64,000 nt of DNA from Niallia endozanthoxylica (lineage in GTDB: Bacteria > Bacillota > Bacilli > Bacillales > Cytobacillaceae), in NCBI RefSeq assembly GCF_008710145.1, contig NZ_VYKL01000015.1:1-64000 (forward strand), given 5' to 3'. This document shows, one piece after another, positions 25,465-34,320 of this stretch (positions are counted from its first letter, which is position 1; each line of letters begins with the position of its first letter). A program made the translations under genes and the position numbers. A model generated the notes under the pieces. The model saw only the letters and a program-made list of their open reading frames with translations, was not told the origin of the DNA and searched no databases.

Positions 25465-26415
25465 TTATGGTGTAAGCTTATTTGATAATTTCTCAATCAT
25501 ATCCTTCGTCATTTTTGTTAAATCATATTGTACGGTAAAACCCCAGTCATTCATCGCAGCGCTTGCATCAATACAATCGGGCCAGCTGTCAGCTATTCCC
25601 TGCCTGATTGGGTCCATTTTATAATCTATCGTAAAAATCGGAATATGTTTCTTAATTTCTGATGCCAGTTCTTCTGGTGAAAAACTCATACTTGTAACAT
25701 TATAAGCATTGCGATGCTTAAGCGTGGAGGGGTCTGCCTCCATAAGGTCTATGATTGCTTGCAGCGCATCAGGCATATACATCATATCAATATACGTTTC
25801 TTTTCTCAGATAGGATGTATAATGACCTTTTAAAATGGCATCATAAAATATTTCCACGGCATAATCTGTTGTTCCGCCCCCTGGTAGAGTGGCATGGGAA
25901 ATTAAGCCAGGAAACCTTAATCCCCTTGTATCGACACCATATTTATGAAAATAGTATTCAGACAAAAGTTCTCCTGCTACCTTATTTACTCCATACATGG
26001 TTACAGGACGCAGGCTTGTTACTTGGGGTGTCATTATTTTGGGTGCTGATGGACCAAATACACCAATCGAACTTGGCGTAAAAAATTTGGACTGCGTTTC
26101 TCTTGCCGTCTCTAATGCATTTAGTAATCCACCCATATTAAGATGCCAAGCTAATAGCGGATTCCTCTCTGCAACAGCGGATAAAAGAGCCGCTAAATGG
26201 ATAATCGTATCTGCCTGAAACGTTCTCGCAGCTTCGCTGAATCTTTTCCTATCCGTTACATCAAGAAGTTCAAATGGTCCTGACCTAACAACATCTGAAT
26301 CATTTTTTCTAATATCTGATGCCAACACATGGTCTTCGCCATAGAGTTTTCGCATAAAAAGAGTCAATTCCGAACCAATCTGACCCAGTGCACCTGTAAT
26401 CATGATTCGCTTCAT
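25465..26415 (-). CDS. NAD-dependent epimerase-type L-threonine 3-dehydrogenase
   Basis: 316 aa from ATG 26415 (begins MKRIMITGALGQIGSEL) with GGAGTGG upstream; the upstream open frame is not coding. Rossmann motif GALGQIGSE (residues 8-16), catalytic pattern SSIGVFGP and the YGVNK motif (Tyr-X3-Lys) near residue 147. LRFPGLISHATLPGGGTTDYA is characteristic of the short-chain threonine dehydrogenase branch. It oxidises L-threonine to 2-amino-3-ketobutyrate with NAD+. No kbl neighbour is seen. Its link to the dioxygenase pair is only by position. Confidence 0.85.
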   Translation of the reverse strand: MKRIMITGALGQIGSELTLFMRKLYGEDHVLASDIRKNDSDVVRSGPFELLDVTDRKRFSEAARTFQADTIIHLAALLSAVAERNPLLAWHLNMGGLLNALETARETQSKFFTPSSIGVFGPSAPKIMTPQVTSLRPVTMYGVNKVAGELLSEYYFHKYGVDTRGLRFPGLISHATLPGGGTTDYAVEIFYDAILKGHYTSYLRKETYIDMMYMPDALQAIIDLMEADPSTLKHRNAYNVTSMSFSPEELASEIKKHIPIFTIDYKMDPIRQGIADSWPDCIDASAAMNDWGFTVQYDLTKMTKDMIEKLSNKLTP

Positions 26416-26580
26416 ATTTAAATCCACTCCATTCTTAACGTGGAATACCAAAATAAAAAGGTTATTATAAAGAAAAATCTTGTATGATGATGAGATGAGT
26501 AACTTTATAAAAGTAAGGTAAGAATAAATGAGCTTATCGGCTTCTAACACCTGAAAAAACGATGAAGGACGTCTTAAAGG

Positions 26581-26787
26581 ATGCTTTTCTTTCCATTGTA
26601 TGAACAAGAAAACAAACTGAACCAAGTAACAGCTAAAATGACTGTGGCAACACCGGAAGAACTGAAACGTGCCTTAACAGCATCTAAAGGTATCATTGTA
26701 CTTATTTTCCACGAACTTGAATTTTATGAGAGCTGGATTACAAAAATATGGAATGTGGAGGACTGGTCACAAAATCTCGTTAACTAG
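26581..26787 (+). CDS. Small 68-aa protein, unknown, low certainty
   Basis: 68 aa with a weak ribosome site (TTAAAGG next to the ATG). A later Met (MTVATPEELKRALTASKG) could be the real start. It has a helical N-terminus and a short hydrophobic stretch (KGIIVLIFHELEF). A perfect terminator 36 bp after its stop suggests the strand is transcribed. No family recognised; it could be a remnant. Confidence 0.35.
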   Translation: MLFFPLYEQENKLNQVTAKMTVATPEELKRALTASKGIIVLIFHELEFYESWITKIWNVEDWSQNLVN

Positions 26788-26822
26788 CTCTGAATTTTTA
26801 ATAGGTTTGGCAAACTTGCTTC

Positions 26823-26853
26823 ATTCCACCGAAAAAAACCGGTGGAATTTTTA
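26823..26853 (+). terminator. Intrinsic terminator before the ABC-transporter operon
   Basis: 8-bp stem ATTCCACC/GGTGGAAT, 10-nt loop, T5 tail. Confidence 0.85.
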
Positions 26854-26990
26854 TTAAAACGAAAAAAACGATAGATTACACACATATATATCGATTAAAT
26901 GAATAGTAATTAATAGATATTTTCTATTCGAAACTAAACTATTTTAGTACAATAACAAAAGGTACATAGAATTCAATTGGAGGCTGTATA

Positions 26991-27902
26991 ATGAAAAATT
27001 TGTTTACAGCAGGCATTACCCTGCTACTATTATTATTACTTACTGCCTGTTCGGCTAAAGAAGAAGCGGAACAAAATGATGCTGCTGCAGAGCCTGGAAC
27101 AGAAAAAACAGAAGAAGTATTTAAAATTGGGGCCATTCCTGACCAAAACGCGGCTGATATGAATAGAAGTTTAAGCAAATTAGCAGATTATTTAAGTGAG
27201 AAAACAGACCTTAAAGTCGAATATGTTCCATCCGTTGATTATGCTGCACTTGTAACGGCTTTTGAACGCGGTGAAATTCAATTAGCTTGGTTTGGCGGAC
27301 TTACAGGTGTGCAGGCCAGAAACGTTGTGCCTGACGCTGAAGCCATTGCCCAAAGACCAATGGATGAGGAATTCCATTCTGTTTTTATTGCAGGTACAAA
27401 CACCAACATTAAAAGTCTTGAAGACTTAAAGGGCCAAAGCTTTACATTTGGCAGTGAAAGCTCTACATCCGGTCACTTAATGCCGCGTTATTTCTTAGAG
27501 GAAGCTGGCATTGACCCTGAAAAGGATTTTGACGGTCAGCCGAATTATTCCGGCTCGCATGACAAAACCTATAAATTAGTAGAATCCGGTTCTATGAAGG
27601 CCGGTGTACTAAACATCTCTGTATGGGAAGCTGCAGTGGCAGAAAAGAAAGTAGATACAAATAAAGTCGACGTTTTCTATACAACACCAAGCTACTATGA
27701 TTATCATTGGACAATTAATTTAGTGGATGAAAAATTTGGAGAAGGAACAAAGCAAAAGGTAACCGATGCCCTGCTTTCTATTAACAGCACAGATCAACCG
27801 GAAATCATGGAACTGTTCCAATCAGATAAATTTATTCCAACGAAAAATGATAATTATAAAGCCATTGAACAGGTTGCCAAGGAAGTTGGTATTATTAAAT
27901 AG
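26991..27902 (+). CDS. ABC-transporter substrate-binding lipoprotein, PhnD/selenate type
   Basis: 303 aa. Signal peptide with lipobox LLLTACS (Cys 20), then a PhnD-like type 2 periplasmic-binding fold: VFKIGAIPDQN, ADYLSEKTDLKVEYVPSVDY, QLAWFGGLTGVQAR near residue 100 and FTFGSESSTSGHLMPRYFL near 150. The anion-contact loop SSTSGH is the phosphonate/phosphate-type site. The proteins next to it and the fused permease resemble a subgroup that I recall being named putative selenate transporters, but I cannot confirm that from sequence. Ribosome site GGAGG, ATG 26991. First gene of the operon. Confidence 0.85.
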   Translation: MKNLFTAGITLLLLLLLTACSAKEEAEQNDAAAEPGTEKTEEVFKIGAIPDQNAADMNRSLSKLADYLSEKTDLKVEYVPSVDYAALVTAFERGEIQLAWFGGLTGVQARNVVPDAEAIAQRPMDEEFHSVFIAGTNTNIKSLEDLKGQSFTFGSESSTSGHLMPRYFLEEAGIDPEKDFDGQPNYSGSHDKTYKLVESGSMKAGVLNISVWEAAVAEKKVDTNKVDVFYTTPSYYDYHWTINLVDEKFGEGTKQKVTDALLSINSTDQPEIMELFQSDKFIPTKNDNYKAIEQVAKEVGIIK

Positions 27903-27911
27903 AAGGTGAAG

Positions 27912-28685
27912 ATGTTGTCGTCATCAACAGAAATGATTACAGTAAAAAACATATCGAAATACTATGAGCGGAAGATAGCGTTATCTTCCCTTTCTTTTTC
28001 TATCAATAAAGGAGAATTAGTCGCCTTGATTGGACCAAGCGGCGCAGGTAAAACAACCCTGCTAAATACCCTTGCTACAATCGTCAAACCTGATGAAGGA
28101 TTCTTGACCATTACTGGAATCCCTTTTGAAAAACTAACCAATCGCAAGTTATTGGCTAAAAAAATTGGCATCATTAGACAGCAATTCGATCTTGTCGGAC
28201 AGCTTTCTGTTATTCATAATGTGTTAGCAGGCAGACTCGCAGACTGGGGATTGTTTAAATCATTGTTGTCACTTCTTCTCCCTCAGGAAAAAGAGGCTGC
28301 CCTAAAAGCGTTAGAAAGAGTCGGCCTTTCTGATAAGAAACTCGAACAAACGGCAAAATTATCCGGCGGTGAACAGCAGCGTGTGGCATTAGCCCGCCTC
28401 CTCCTGCAAAAACCAGAAATTATCTTAGCAGATGAACCCGTCGCTTCCTTAGACCCTGCACGTGCGGAAGACATTCTTTCAATGCTGACAACACTTGTCA
28501 AAGAGGAAAATCAAACATTAGTTACCAGTCTTCATTCCGTAGAATACGCTAGGAAGTATTTTACAAGAATTATTGCCATAAAGAACGGTCAAGTTTTTTT
28601 TGATTTACCTGTCCATGAAGTAAGTGATAGCTTATTAGCCCATCTTTATCAGCTTAAGGAGCAGTCAGATCATGATGAATCTTAA
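27912..28685 (+). CDS. ABC-transporter ATPase, PhnC type
   Basis: 257 aa (ATG 27912; AGAAGG lies 5 nt upstream and a GTG at 27906 lies inside that site). Walker A GPSGAGKTT near residue 43, Q-loop in IIRQQFDLVG, signature LSGGEQQRVALARLL near 153, Walker B IILADEPVASLDP and switch His in LVTSLHSVEYA. It begins 9 bp after the binding-protein gene and overlaps the permease by 14 bp, so the operon is translationally coupled. Energises uptake of the oxyanion or phosphonate. Confidence 0.9.
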   Translation: MLSSSTEMITVKNISKYYERKIALSSLSFSINKGELVALIGPSGAGKTTLLNTLATIVKPDEGFLTITGIPFEKLTNRKLLAKKIGIIRQQFDLVGQLSVIHNVLAGRLADWGLFKSLLSLLLPQEKEAALKALERVGLSDKKLEQTAKLSGGEQQRVALARLLLQKPEIILADEPVASLDPARAEDILSMLTTLVKEENQTLVTSLHSVEYARKYFTRIIAIKNGQVFFDLPVHEVSDSLLAHLYQLKEQSDHDES

Positions 28686-30306
28686 GTATACGCTCCAATT
28701 GCAGCGAAAAAACATCTTATCGTTTTTTTTAGCGGCGATTTTTATTTGGAGCTTATTCGCTGTGAAGTGGAGTGAGGATTTGGTCCACTCTGGAGGCTTA
28801 GCTACGATTCAGCAAGTCGCTTTAGCTCTCTTCAACCCAAATCTATCTCCAACGATTATTCAATTAGCACTCGAATCTACATGGATTACATTGGCTTATG
28901 CTGTTTGCGGGATGACCTTAGCCATCGTTATTGCTTTTTTCTTTGGAATTTTTGCCTCAGGGATCATGTTTGATCACACCGGGCCAAAGCTTGTTTTCAA
29001 ATGGGTTTTCCGTGGTATTCTAGGGTTTTTGAGAGCCATCCACGAACTTGTTTGGGCCTTGATCTTTGTCGCTATGTTCGGCCTTTCTCCCCTTTCTGCC
29101 ATTTTAGCTTTAGGCATTCCGTATGGCGGGATATTAGGTCGCATACTAGCTGATATGCTGAACGATATTCCAGAAGAACCGATTCAGGCACTCCGGGCAT
29201 CCGGTGCTTCTAAACTTCAATGTCTTCTCTATGGATATTTTCCTCTCGTTCGTGCAAATATTATTAGCTATACGATGTACCGTTTTGAATGTGCCATCCG
29301 CTCATCAGCCATTATGAGCTTTGTCGGTTTAGGTGGTCTTGGATTTCAAATCCAATTATCTTTAAATGACTTAAAATATGATGAAGTATGGACATTTCTC
29401 TTCTTTTTAATCGGGATTGTCGTGCTTGTCGATAGCTGGAGTGTCCATGTTCGAAAAGGAATTCACGAAGCCAAAAAAGGCTTCACCTTTGTCAGCTTTT
29501 CTTTTTTCTTTACCATCCTATTGCTTATTTCATCATGGTGGTTTATTTTTTCTTATGAGCAGGCAAGTCTAAAAGATTTATTCTCCGAAAAAAATGCCTT
29601 TTATGCACAGAAGTTTTTTGCCGGTTTATTCGGAATAGGGGCAGAGAACACGCCTGCTTTTTTACAACTCGAAGCTTGGAAAGAAGCGCTCAAGCTTACC
29701 TATGAAACGTTAAGAATGAGCGTCTTGGCAATAGGAATCTCAACAATTGCTATGTTTTTAACCGTAATCCCAGCTGCAAGAAATATTGCTGACGGTTCCC
29801 TTACATTAATTAGGAAATGGTACGCTTGGCTATTGTTTGGCTTCATACGCATTTTGTATATTTTCAGCCGTGCAATCCCAGAACTCGTTTGGGCCATGAT
29901 TATTATCTTTATATTAAAACCTGGGATTTTACCTGGTGCCATTGCACTCGCGCTTCATAACTTTGGCATTTTAGGGAAGCTGTGTGCAGAGGTGATTGAA
30001 GATTTAGATGAGCGGCCAGTGCGAAATCTTGCCTCATGCGGCGCGTCGAAAAGTCAAATGCTTTTATATGGTGTGCTGCCAGCAGTGATGCCTAAATTTT
30101 TAATGTATATATTATACCGCTGGGAGGTTATCATGCGGACAACGATTGTTGTTGGCTTTGTTGGTGCCGGCGGCTTGGGTCAGCAATTTAAAATGAGTCT
30201 GAGCTTCTTTCATTATACGGATGTTTCACTGCTGCTCTTGTGCTACTGTATTCTTGTTTTGATTGCTGATTTGCTATCAGAAGCAGCCCGAAAAGCAGCA
30301 AAATAA
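28672..30306 (+). CDS. Fused two-domain ABC-transporter permease (PhnE-PhnE)
   Basis: 544 aa, twice the usual PhnE length. Two homologous BPD-type permease halves: residues ~1-260 and ~275-544. Each half carries an EAA-type coupling loop, RASGASKLQCLLYGYFP in the first and ASCGASKSQMLLYGVLP in the second, and a paired RAIHELVWALIF/RAIPELVWAMII motif. Each half has about six membrane helices. The fusion replaces a homodimer or heterodimer with one chain. ATG 28672, AAGGAG 10 nt upstream. A terminator follows. Confidence 0.9.
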   Translation: MMNLKYTLQLQRKNILSFFLAAIFIWSLFAVKWSEDLVHSGGLATIQQVALALFNPNLSPTIIQLALESTWITLAYAVCGMTLAIVIAFFFGIFASGIMFDHTGPKLVFKWVFRGILGFLRAIHELVWALIFVAMFGLSPLSAILALGIPYGGILGRILADMLNDIPEEPIQALRASGASKLQCLLYGYFPLVRANIISYTMYRFECAIRSSAIMSFVGLGGLGFQIQLSLNDLKYDEVWTFLFFLIGIVVLVDSWSVHVRKGIHEAKKGFTFVSFSFFFTILLLISSWWFIFSYEQASLKDLFSEKNAFYAQKFFAGLFGIGAENTPAFLQLEAWKEALKLTYETLRMSVLAIGISTIAMFLTVIPAARNIADGSLTLIRKWYAWLLFGFIRILYIFSRAIPELVWAMIIIFILKPGILPGAIALALHNFGILGKLCAEVIEDLDERPVRNLASCGASKSQMLLYGVLPAVMPKFLMYILYRWEVIMRTTIVVGFVGAGGLGQQFKMSLSFFHYTDVSLLLLCYCILVLIADLLSEAARKAAK

Positions 30307-30326
30307 AGAAATTCTCCATTATGTAT

Positions 30327-30370
30327 AAAAAAGGAAAGCCACATAGGTTTACATGCGGCTTTCCTTTTTT
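30327..30370. terminator. Bidirectional terminator between the transporter operon and helD
   Basis: Perfect 14-bp stem AAAAAAGGAAAGCC/GGCTTTCCTTTTTT, 16-nt loop. Confidence 0.92.
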
Positions 30371-30376
30371 ATGTTT

Positions 30377-32740
30377 CTACAACTTTCTTTCCTGCAGCTT
30401 CATATTTTCATAATTTTCTAACACATCATAAGTGGTTTCCGGCTGTCTTGAAATAAACATACTCTCTGTACCAAGCGAATATAAATGTAACTCATGCATG
30501 GCTCTCGTACAAGAGGTATAAAATAATTCGCGTTCCATTTCCCTTCCATAATTTTTCTGGGACGCATTATACATAATAACAGCATCAAACTCGATCCCTT
30601 TTGCTAAATAAGCTGGAATAAACACAAGCCCTTTTTCATAATGGATGGAGCCCTTTTCCATTAGATATCCATCAATCTGGTCGGCTAATGCTAAAAAGGC
30701 CTGCTTTGCTTCATTTGCATTTTTACCAATAACAGCAATCGTTTGATAGCCTCTATGACGCAATTTGTGAATACGCTCAAGAACTTTCCACTTTAAATCC
30801 TGTTCATCAGATACGATGGTTAATGTCGGTTTTCTTCCTTCACGGTTAAACGGCTCAATTTTATCTCCGTCAAGGACGAGACCTCTCGTAAATTCCACAA
30901 TTTGTTTTGTAGAACGATAACTTTTAGTCAAAACAATCGTTTCTTTCTCTGAATCAGGATCCTCTTGAAAGATATTCACCATATCCTTGGAATGAAGAAA
31001 AATGGCTTGGTTCATATCCCCTAGCAAAGTCATTTTACTATAAGGAAACAATTCCTTTAAATAAGCAAATTGAAAGGGTGAATAATCCTGTGCTTCATCA
31101 ATAAAAACATGACGAATACTTAAGTTCACCTTTTTCCCTTCAATCCGTTCTTTTAAATACAAAAATGGAGTCGCATCCTCATAACTAAGAATATTTTTTT
31201 GAAGGGCTGTTATCGAAATTTGACAAATTTGCTCCCACTCAGCTGGCAGCTCTTGAGTAAAAGGAATCTGCTCAGTAAATATCTGCTGATAAATCTTTTT
31301 CATATCAATAAATCGAAGCTGTTTTACACTGCGGATGAGCGGCTTCATTTCACGATTTACCACTTGTTTAACAAGAAATTTCTTTTCCTCTTCAAAATCA
31401 TTAAACGTATCTTTTTTGTATCGATGTTTTTTCTTATAAGCATTGAAAGCTGCTAAATAATCCTCCTTCTCTAAAAGTTGGATTTCCTCTTCTACCCAGC
31501 TCTTTTTTTGTTCTTTTTTCGCCTGCGTCCTTAAGCATTTTATAATCCAATCCTGAACGATTTGTATCCGATTAGCAATTGACATCTTCATATCCAGCTG
31601 ATAAAACTGATCCAGAATATCCATTTTGGAAACAATCACCCTGCCGCGGAAAAAGATATTTTTAAAGTAAAGCCCCCCAAGATGAATCGAATCAAGAAAC
31701 GAATCAATATAATCTTTAAATGAAAGACTGCCCTTAAAACGAATGCTTGCCATTCTCGTATGATAATACGCAGATGATTCTTCATTAAGTAAAAATTCCA
31801 GTTGTGAAAATGAATCTTCCACCCTGTAATGAGAGCCTAATTGACTGTCCAAATATTCTTGAAAAGTTGTCTGCTTCATATTTTCTTCACCCAGTTCGGG
31901 AAGCACGGTTGACACATAGCTGTTAAACAAGGGATTCGGCGAAAATAGCATGATATTTTCAGAGGCAAGCGTTTCACGGTAACGGTACAGCAAATAAGCA
32001 ACCCGCTGCAGGGCTGCAGATGTTTTCCCGCTTCCTGCAACACCCTGTACAACAAGTAATTTGCTTTTTTCATTGCGGATAATCCGATTCTGTTCTTTTT
32101 GAATGGTTGCCACAATGCTTTTCATTTGTGTGGTTGCATTAGAACCGAGCACTTCCTGAAGCAGTTCATCTCCTATTGTGATGCCAGTATCAAACATAGA
32201 TATCATTTTGCCGTTCCTGATAATAAACTGCCGTTTTAAGGTCATTTCACCGGATATCATCCCCTCAGGTGTTACATAAGAGGCAGGACCTGGAGGAAAA
32301 TCATAATAAAGACTTGATATCGGTGCGCGCCAATCATAAATAAGAAAGTGTTCCTCATTTCGATCCATGAAAGAGGCAATCCCTAAATAAACAGATTCAA
32401 CCTCTTCTCCCTCTTCTTTAAAATCAATCCGGCCAAAATAAGGAGAATCCTTTAATCGGGCTAATGTCTTTAAACGCTTATGAATCTGACCATGACTGCG
32501 TTCCCGTTCTGATAATAGCTCTGCTTGCTGCTTTATACTTGTAAAGGTTTCGATAACATCATCAGGTTCATCCAGGTTAACTGTTACATCCTGCCAAAAT
32601 GTTTTTCTAAGCTCAAGAGCATCTGATTTGACATCACTGCCTCGATTGTGCAGTTTCTTTATTGCATGATCGATTTCAACAATCATCTGATCAATCCGCT
32701 CTTTTTCCTGGCGAATTTCCTTCTCTTCTTCATTATTCAT
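30377..32740 (-). CDS. helD: RNA polymerase recycling motor ATPase HelD
   Basis: 787 aa from ATG 32740 (GGAGTGG upstream), near the B. subtilis HelD length. N-terminal coiled coil that enters the RNA polymerase secondary channel (EIRQEKERIDQMIVEID), a conserved YLGIASFMDRNEEHFLIYDW segment, then the superfamily-1 helicase core: Walker A VQGVAGSGKTSAALQR near residue 232, Walker B VFIDEAQDYSPFQ near 575, motif IV LTKSYRSTKQI and motif VI FYTSCTRAMHEL near 755. HelD uses ATP to strip stalled RNA polymerase from DNA. Confidence 0.95.
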   Translation of the reverse strand: MNNEEEKEIRQEKERIDQMIVEIDHAIKKLHNRGSDVKSDALELRKTFWQDVTVNLDEPDDVIETFTSIKQQAELLSERERSHGQIHKRLKTLARLKDSPYFGRIDFKEEGEEVESVYLGIASFMDRNEEHFLIYDWRAPISSLYYDFPPGPASYVTPEGMISGEMTLKRQFIIRNGKMISMFDTGITIGDELLQEVLGSNATTQMKSIVATIQKEQNRIIRNEKSKLLVVQGVAGSGKTSAALQRVAYLLYRYRETLASENIMLFSPNPLFNSYVSTVLPELGEENMKQTTFQEYLDSQLGSHYRVEDSFSQLEFLLNEESSAYYHTRMASIRFKGSLSFKDYIDSFLDSIHLGGLYFKNIFFRGRVIVSKMDILDQFYQLDMKMSIANRIQIVQDWIIKCLRTQAKKEQKKSWVEEEIQLLEKEDYLAAFNAYKKKHRYKKDTFNDFEEEKKFLVKQVVNREMKPLIRSVKQLRFIDMKKIYQQIFTEQIPFTQELPAEWEQICQISITALQKNILSYEDATPFLYLKERIEGKKVNLSIRHVFIDEAQDYSPFQFAYLKELFPYSKMTLLGDMNQAIFLHSKDMVNIFQEDPDSEKETIVLTKSYRSTKQIVEFTRGLVLDGDKIEPFNREGRKPTLTIVSDEQDLKWKVLERIHKLRHRGYQTIAVIGKNANEAKQAFLALADQIDGYLMEKGSIHYEKGLVFIPAYLAKGIEFDAVIMYNASQKNYGREMERELFYTSCTRAMHELHLYSLGTESMFISRQPETTYDVLENYENMKLQERKL

Positions 32741-32777
32741 AAGACCACTCCTACAAAACAAGCGTCACCGGTTATAC

Positions 32778-33005
32778 CTATTTTAATAACAGAAGAATTT
32801 GCTTGTTTCTCTCTTGTTGTTCTTCTTCAGATGATAGATCGTATTTTTTTAGCAAATGAAACATTTCATTTAGCTCCGCTTGGGTTGGCTCTCCCGAAAA
32901 AAAGCCGGCGAATCTTGTATTTATTTCTTCCGGTAAAAACAAGCGTTGTGATTCATATTTATTCTTTACATCTTCCCTGCTGTGATCTAATTTACAATTA
33001 CTCAT
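32778..33005 (-). CDS. Small 75-aa cytosolic protein upstream of helD, unknown
   Basis: 75 aa from ATG 33005 (begins MSNCKLDHSREDVKNKYESQ) with AAAGGGG upstream; an in-frame TTG at 33029 is rejected because the ribosome site lies after it. Soluble, helical, with FLPEEINTRFAGFFSGEPTQ in the middle. The pattern resembles small group-specific Bacillus proteins with no assigned role. It ends 37 bp before helD on the same strand, so co-expression is likely. Confidence 0.6.
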   Translation of the reverse strand: MSNCKLDHSREDVKNKYESQRLFLPEEINTRFAGFFSGEPTQAELNEMFHLLKKYDLSSEEEQQERNKQILLLLK

Positions 33006-33232
33006 TCCTACATTCCCCTTTATATTCAATTTTCAGTATAAATGTTATTTTCTACTAACATCACTCAAATTATAAAGGTCTTACCCTATACTATCAAATG
33101 TAAACGTAATTAGTCGGTTTCTTTGTTCATTTATCTGACTTTCCGAACTCCAGCAAGGTGATTCTTATTAACTTTTGCAATTAGAGGTATACTTATTACG
33201 AAAGTCTGTTATATAGAAAGGAGAGATTATTT

Positions 33233-34282
33233 TTGTCCATACAAAATCATAGTGAGACAATGAAACTATTAGAAGACCTTCTAAGGATTCCAAGTCCATC
33301 AGGAAATACTTACGAAATCATTTCTTTTATCGAGGATTATTTAAAAGAACTGAAAATTGAATCAAAACGAAACCGAAAAGGCGGACTGATTGCCACATTA
33401 AAAGGGCGTGATTCACTTCATCATCGGATGCTGACCGCTCACGTGGATACCCTTGGGGCGATGGTCAAAGAAATTAAAGGTGATGGCCGCTTAAAGCTCG
33501 ATTTGATTGGGGGCTTTAAATTCAACTCCATTGAAGGAGAATATTGTACAATTGAAACGTCTTCCGGCTTCAAATACTCCGGTACGATTCTCATGCACCA
33601 AACATCTGTCCACGTCTATAAGGATGCTGATAAAAAAGAAAGAAATCAGGAAAATATGGAGATTAGAATCGATGAAAAGGTGCATTCTGCTGAAGATGTT
33701 CGTGCACTGGGCATCGAAGTAGGAGATTTTGTTTCTTTCGACCCTCGTGTTGAAATGACCCCATCTGGATTTATTAAGTCAAGACATTTAGATGATAAAG
33801 CCAGTGTTGCGATTCTTTTGCAGCTGCTGAAAAGAATTCAAACGGAAAATATCACATTGCCCTATACAACTCATATCCTTATTTCAAATAATGAAGAAAT
33901 CGGCTACGGCGGGAATTCAAATATCACTCCTGAAACCGTTGAATTTTTAGCCGTTGATATGGGGGCAATGGGCGATGGACAATCAACAGATGAATATACA
34001 GTGTCTATTTGTACTAAGGATGCTAGCGGGCCGTATCATTATGAGCTAAGAAAACGACTTGTCAAACTTGCACAGGAAAATGGAATCCAATACAAACTCG
34101 ACATCTATCCGTTCTATGGTTCGGATGCCTCAGCAGCCCTCCGTGCAGGACATGATATTATTCATGGTTTAATAGGACCTGGAATTGATTCTTCCCATGC
34201 GTTTGAACGAACACATCAACAAGCACTCGAACAGACAGCCCAGCTGCTATACTATTATGTACAGTCTGAAATGATACTTTAA
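33233..34282 (+). CDS. M42-family metallo-aminopeptidase
   Basis: 349 aa (TTG start at 33233, GGAGAG upstream). Di-metal aminopeptidase fold of the YsdC/FrvX/TET type: TAHVDTLGAMV (His and Asp ligands) near residue 65, SRHLDDKASVA (bridging Asp) near 183, ISNNEEIGYGG (catalytic Glu pair) near 219, VDMGAM and a final SSHAFERTH containing the last His ligand. It cleaves N-terminal residues from peptides in the cytosol. Single gene with a terminator. Confidence 0.92.
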   Translation: MSIQNHSETMKLLEDLLRIPSPSGNTYEIISFIEDYLKELKIESKRNRKGGLIATLKGRDSLHHRMLTAHVDTLGAMVKEIKGDGRLKLDLIGGFKFNSIEGEYCTIETSSGFKYSGTILMHQTSVHVYKDADKKERNQENMEIRIDEKVHSAEDVRALGIEVGDFVSFDPRVEMTPSGFIKSRHLDDKASVAILLQLLKRIQTENITLPYTTHILISNNEEIGYGGNSNITPETVEFLAVDMGAMGDGQSTDEYTVSICTKDASGPYHYELRKRLVKLAQENGIQYKLDIYPFYGSDASAALRAGHDIIHGLIGPGIDSSHAFERTHQQALEQTAQLLYYYVQSEMIL

Positions 34283-34285
34283 TAA

Positions 34286-34314
34286 AAAAAGCCGGCAGAC
34301 CGGCTTTTTCCTTT
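34286..34314. terminator. Bidirectional terminator (peptidase / selB)
   Basis: Stem AAAAGCCGG/CCGGCTTTT with a 4-nt loop; T tail on the plus strand and A run on the other side. Confidence 0.9.
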
Positions 34315-34320
34315 TTACCA

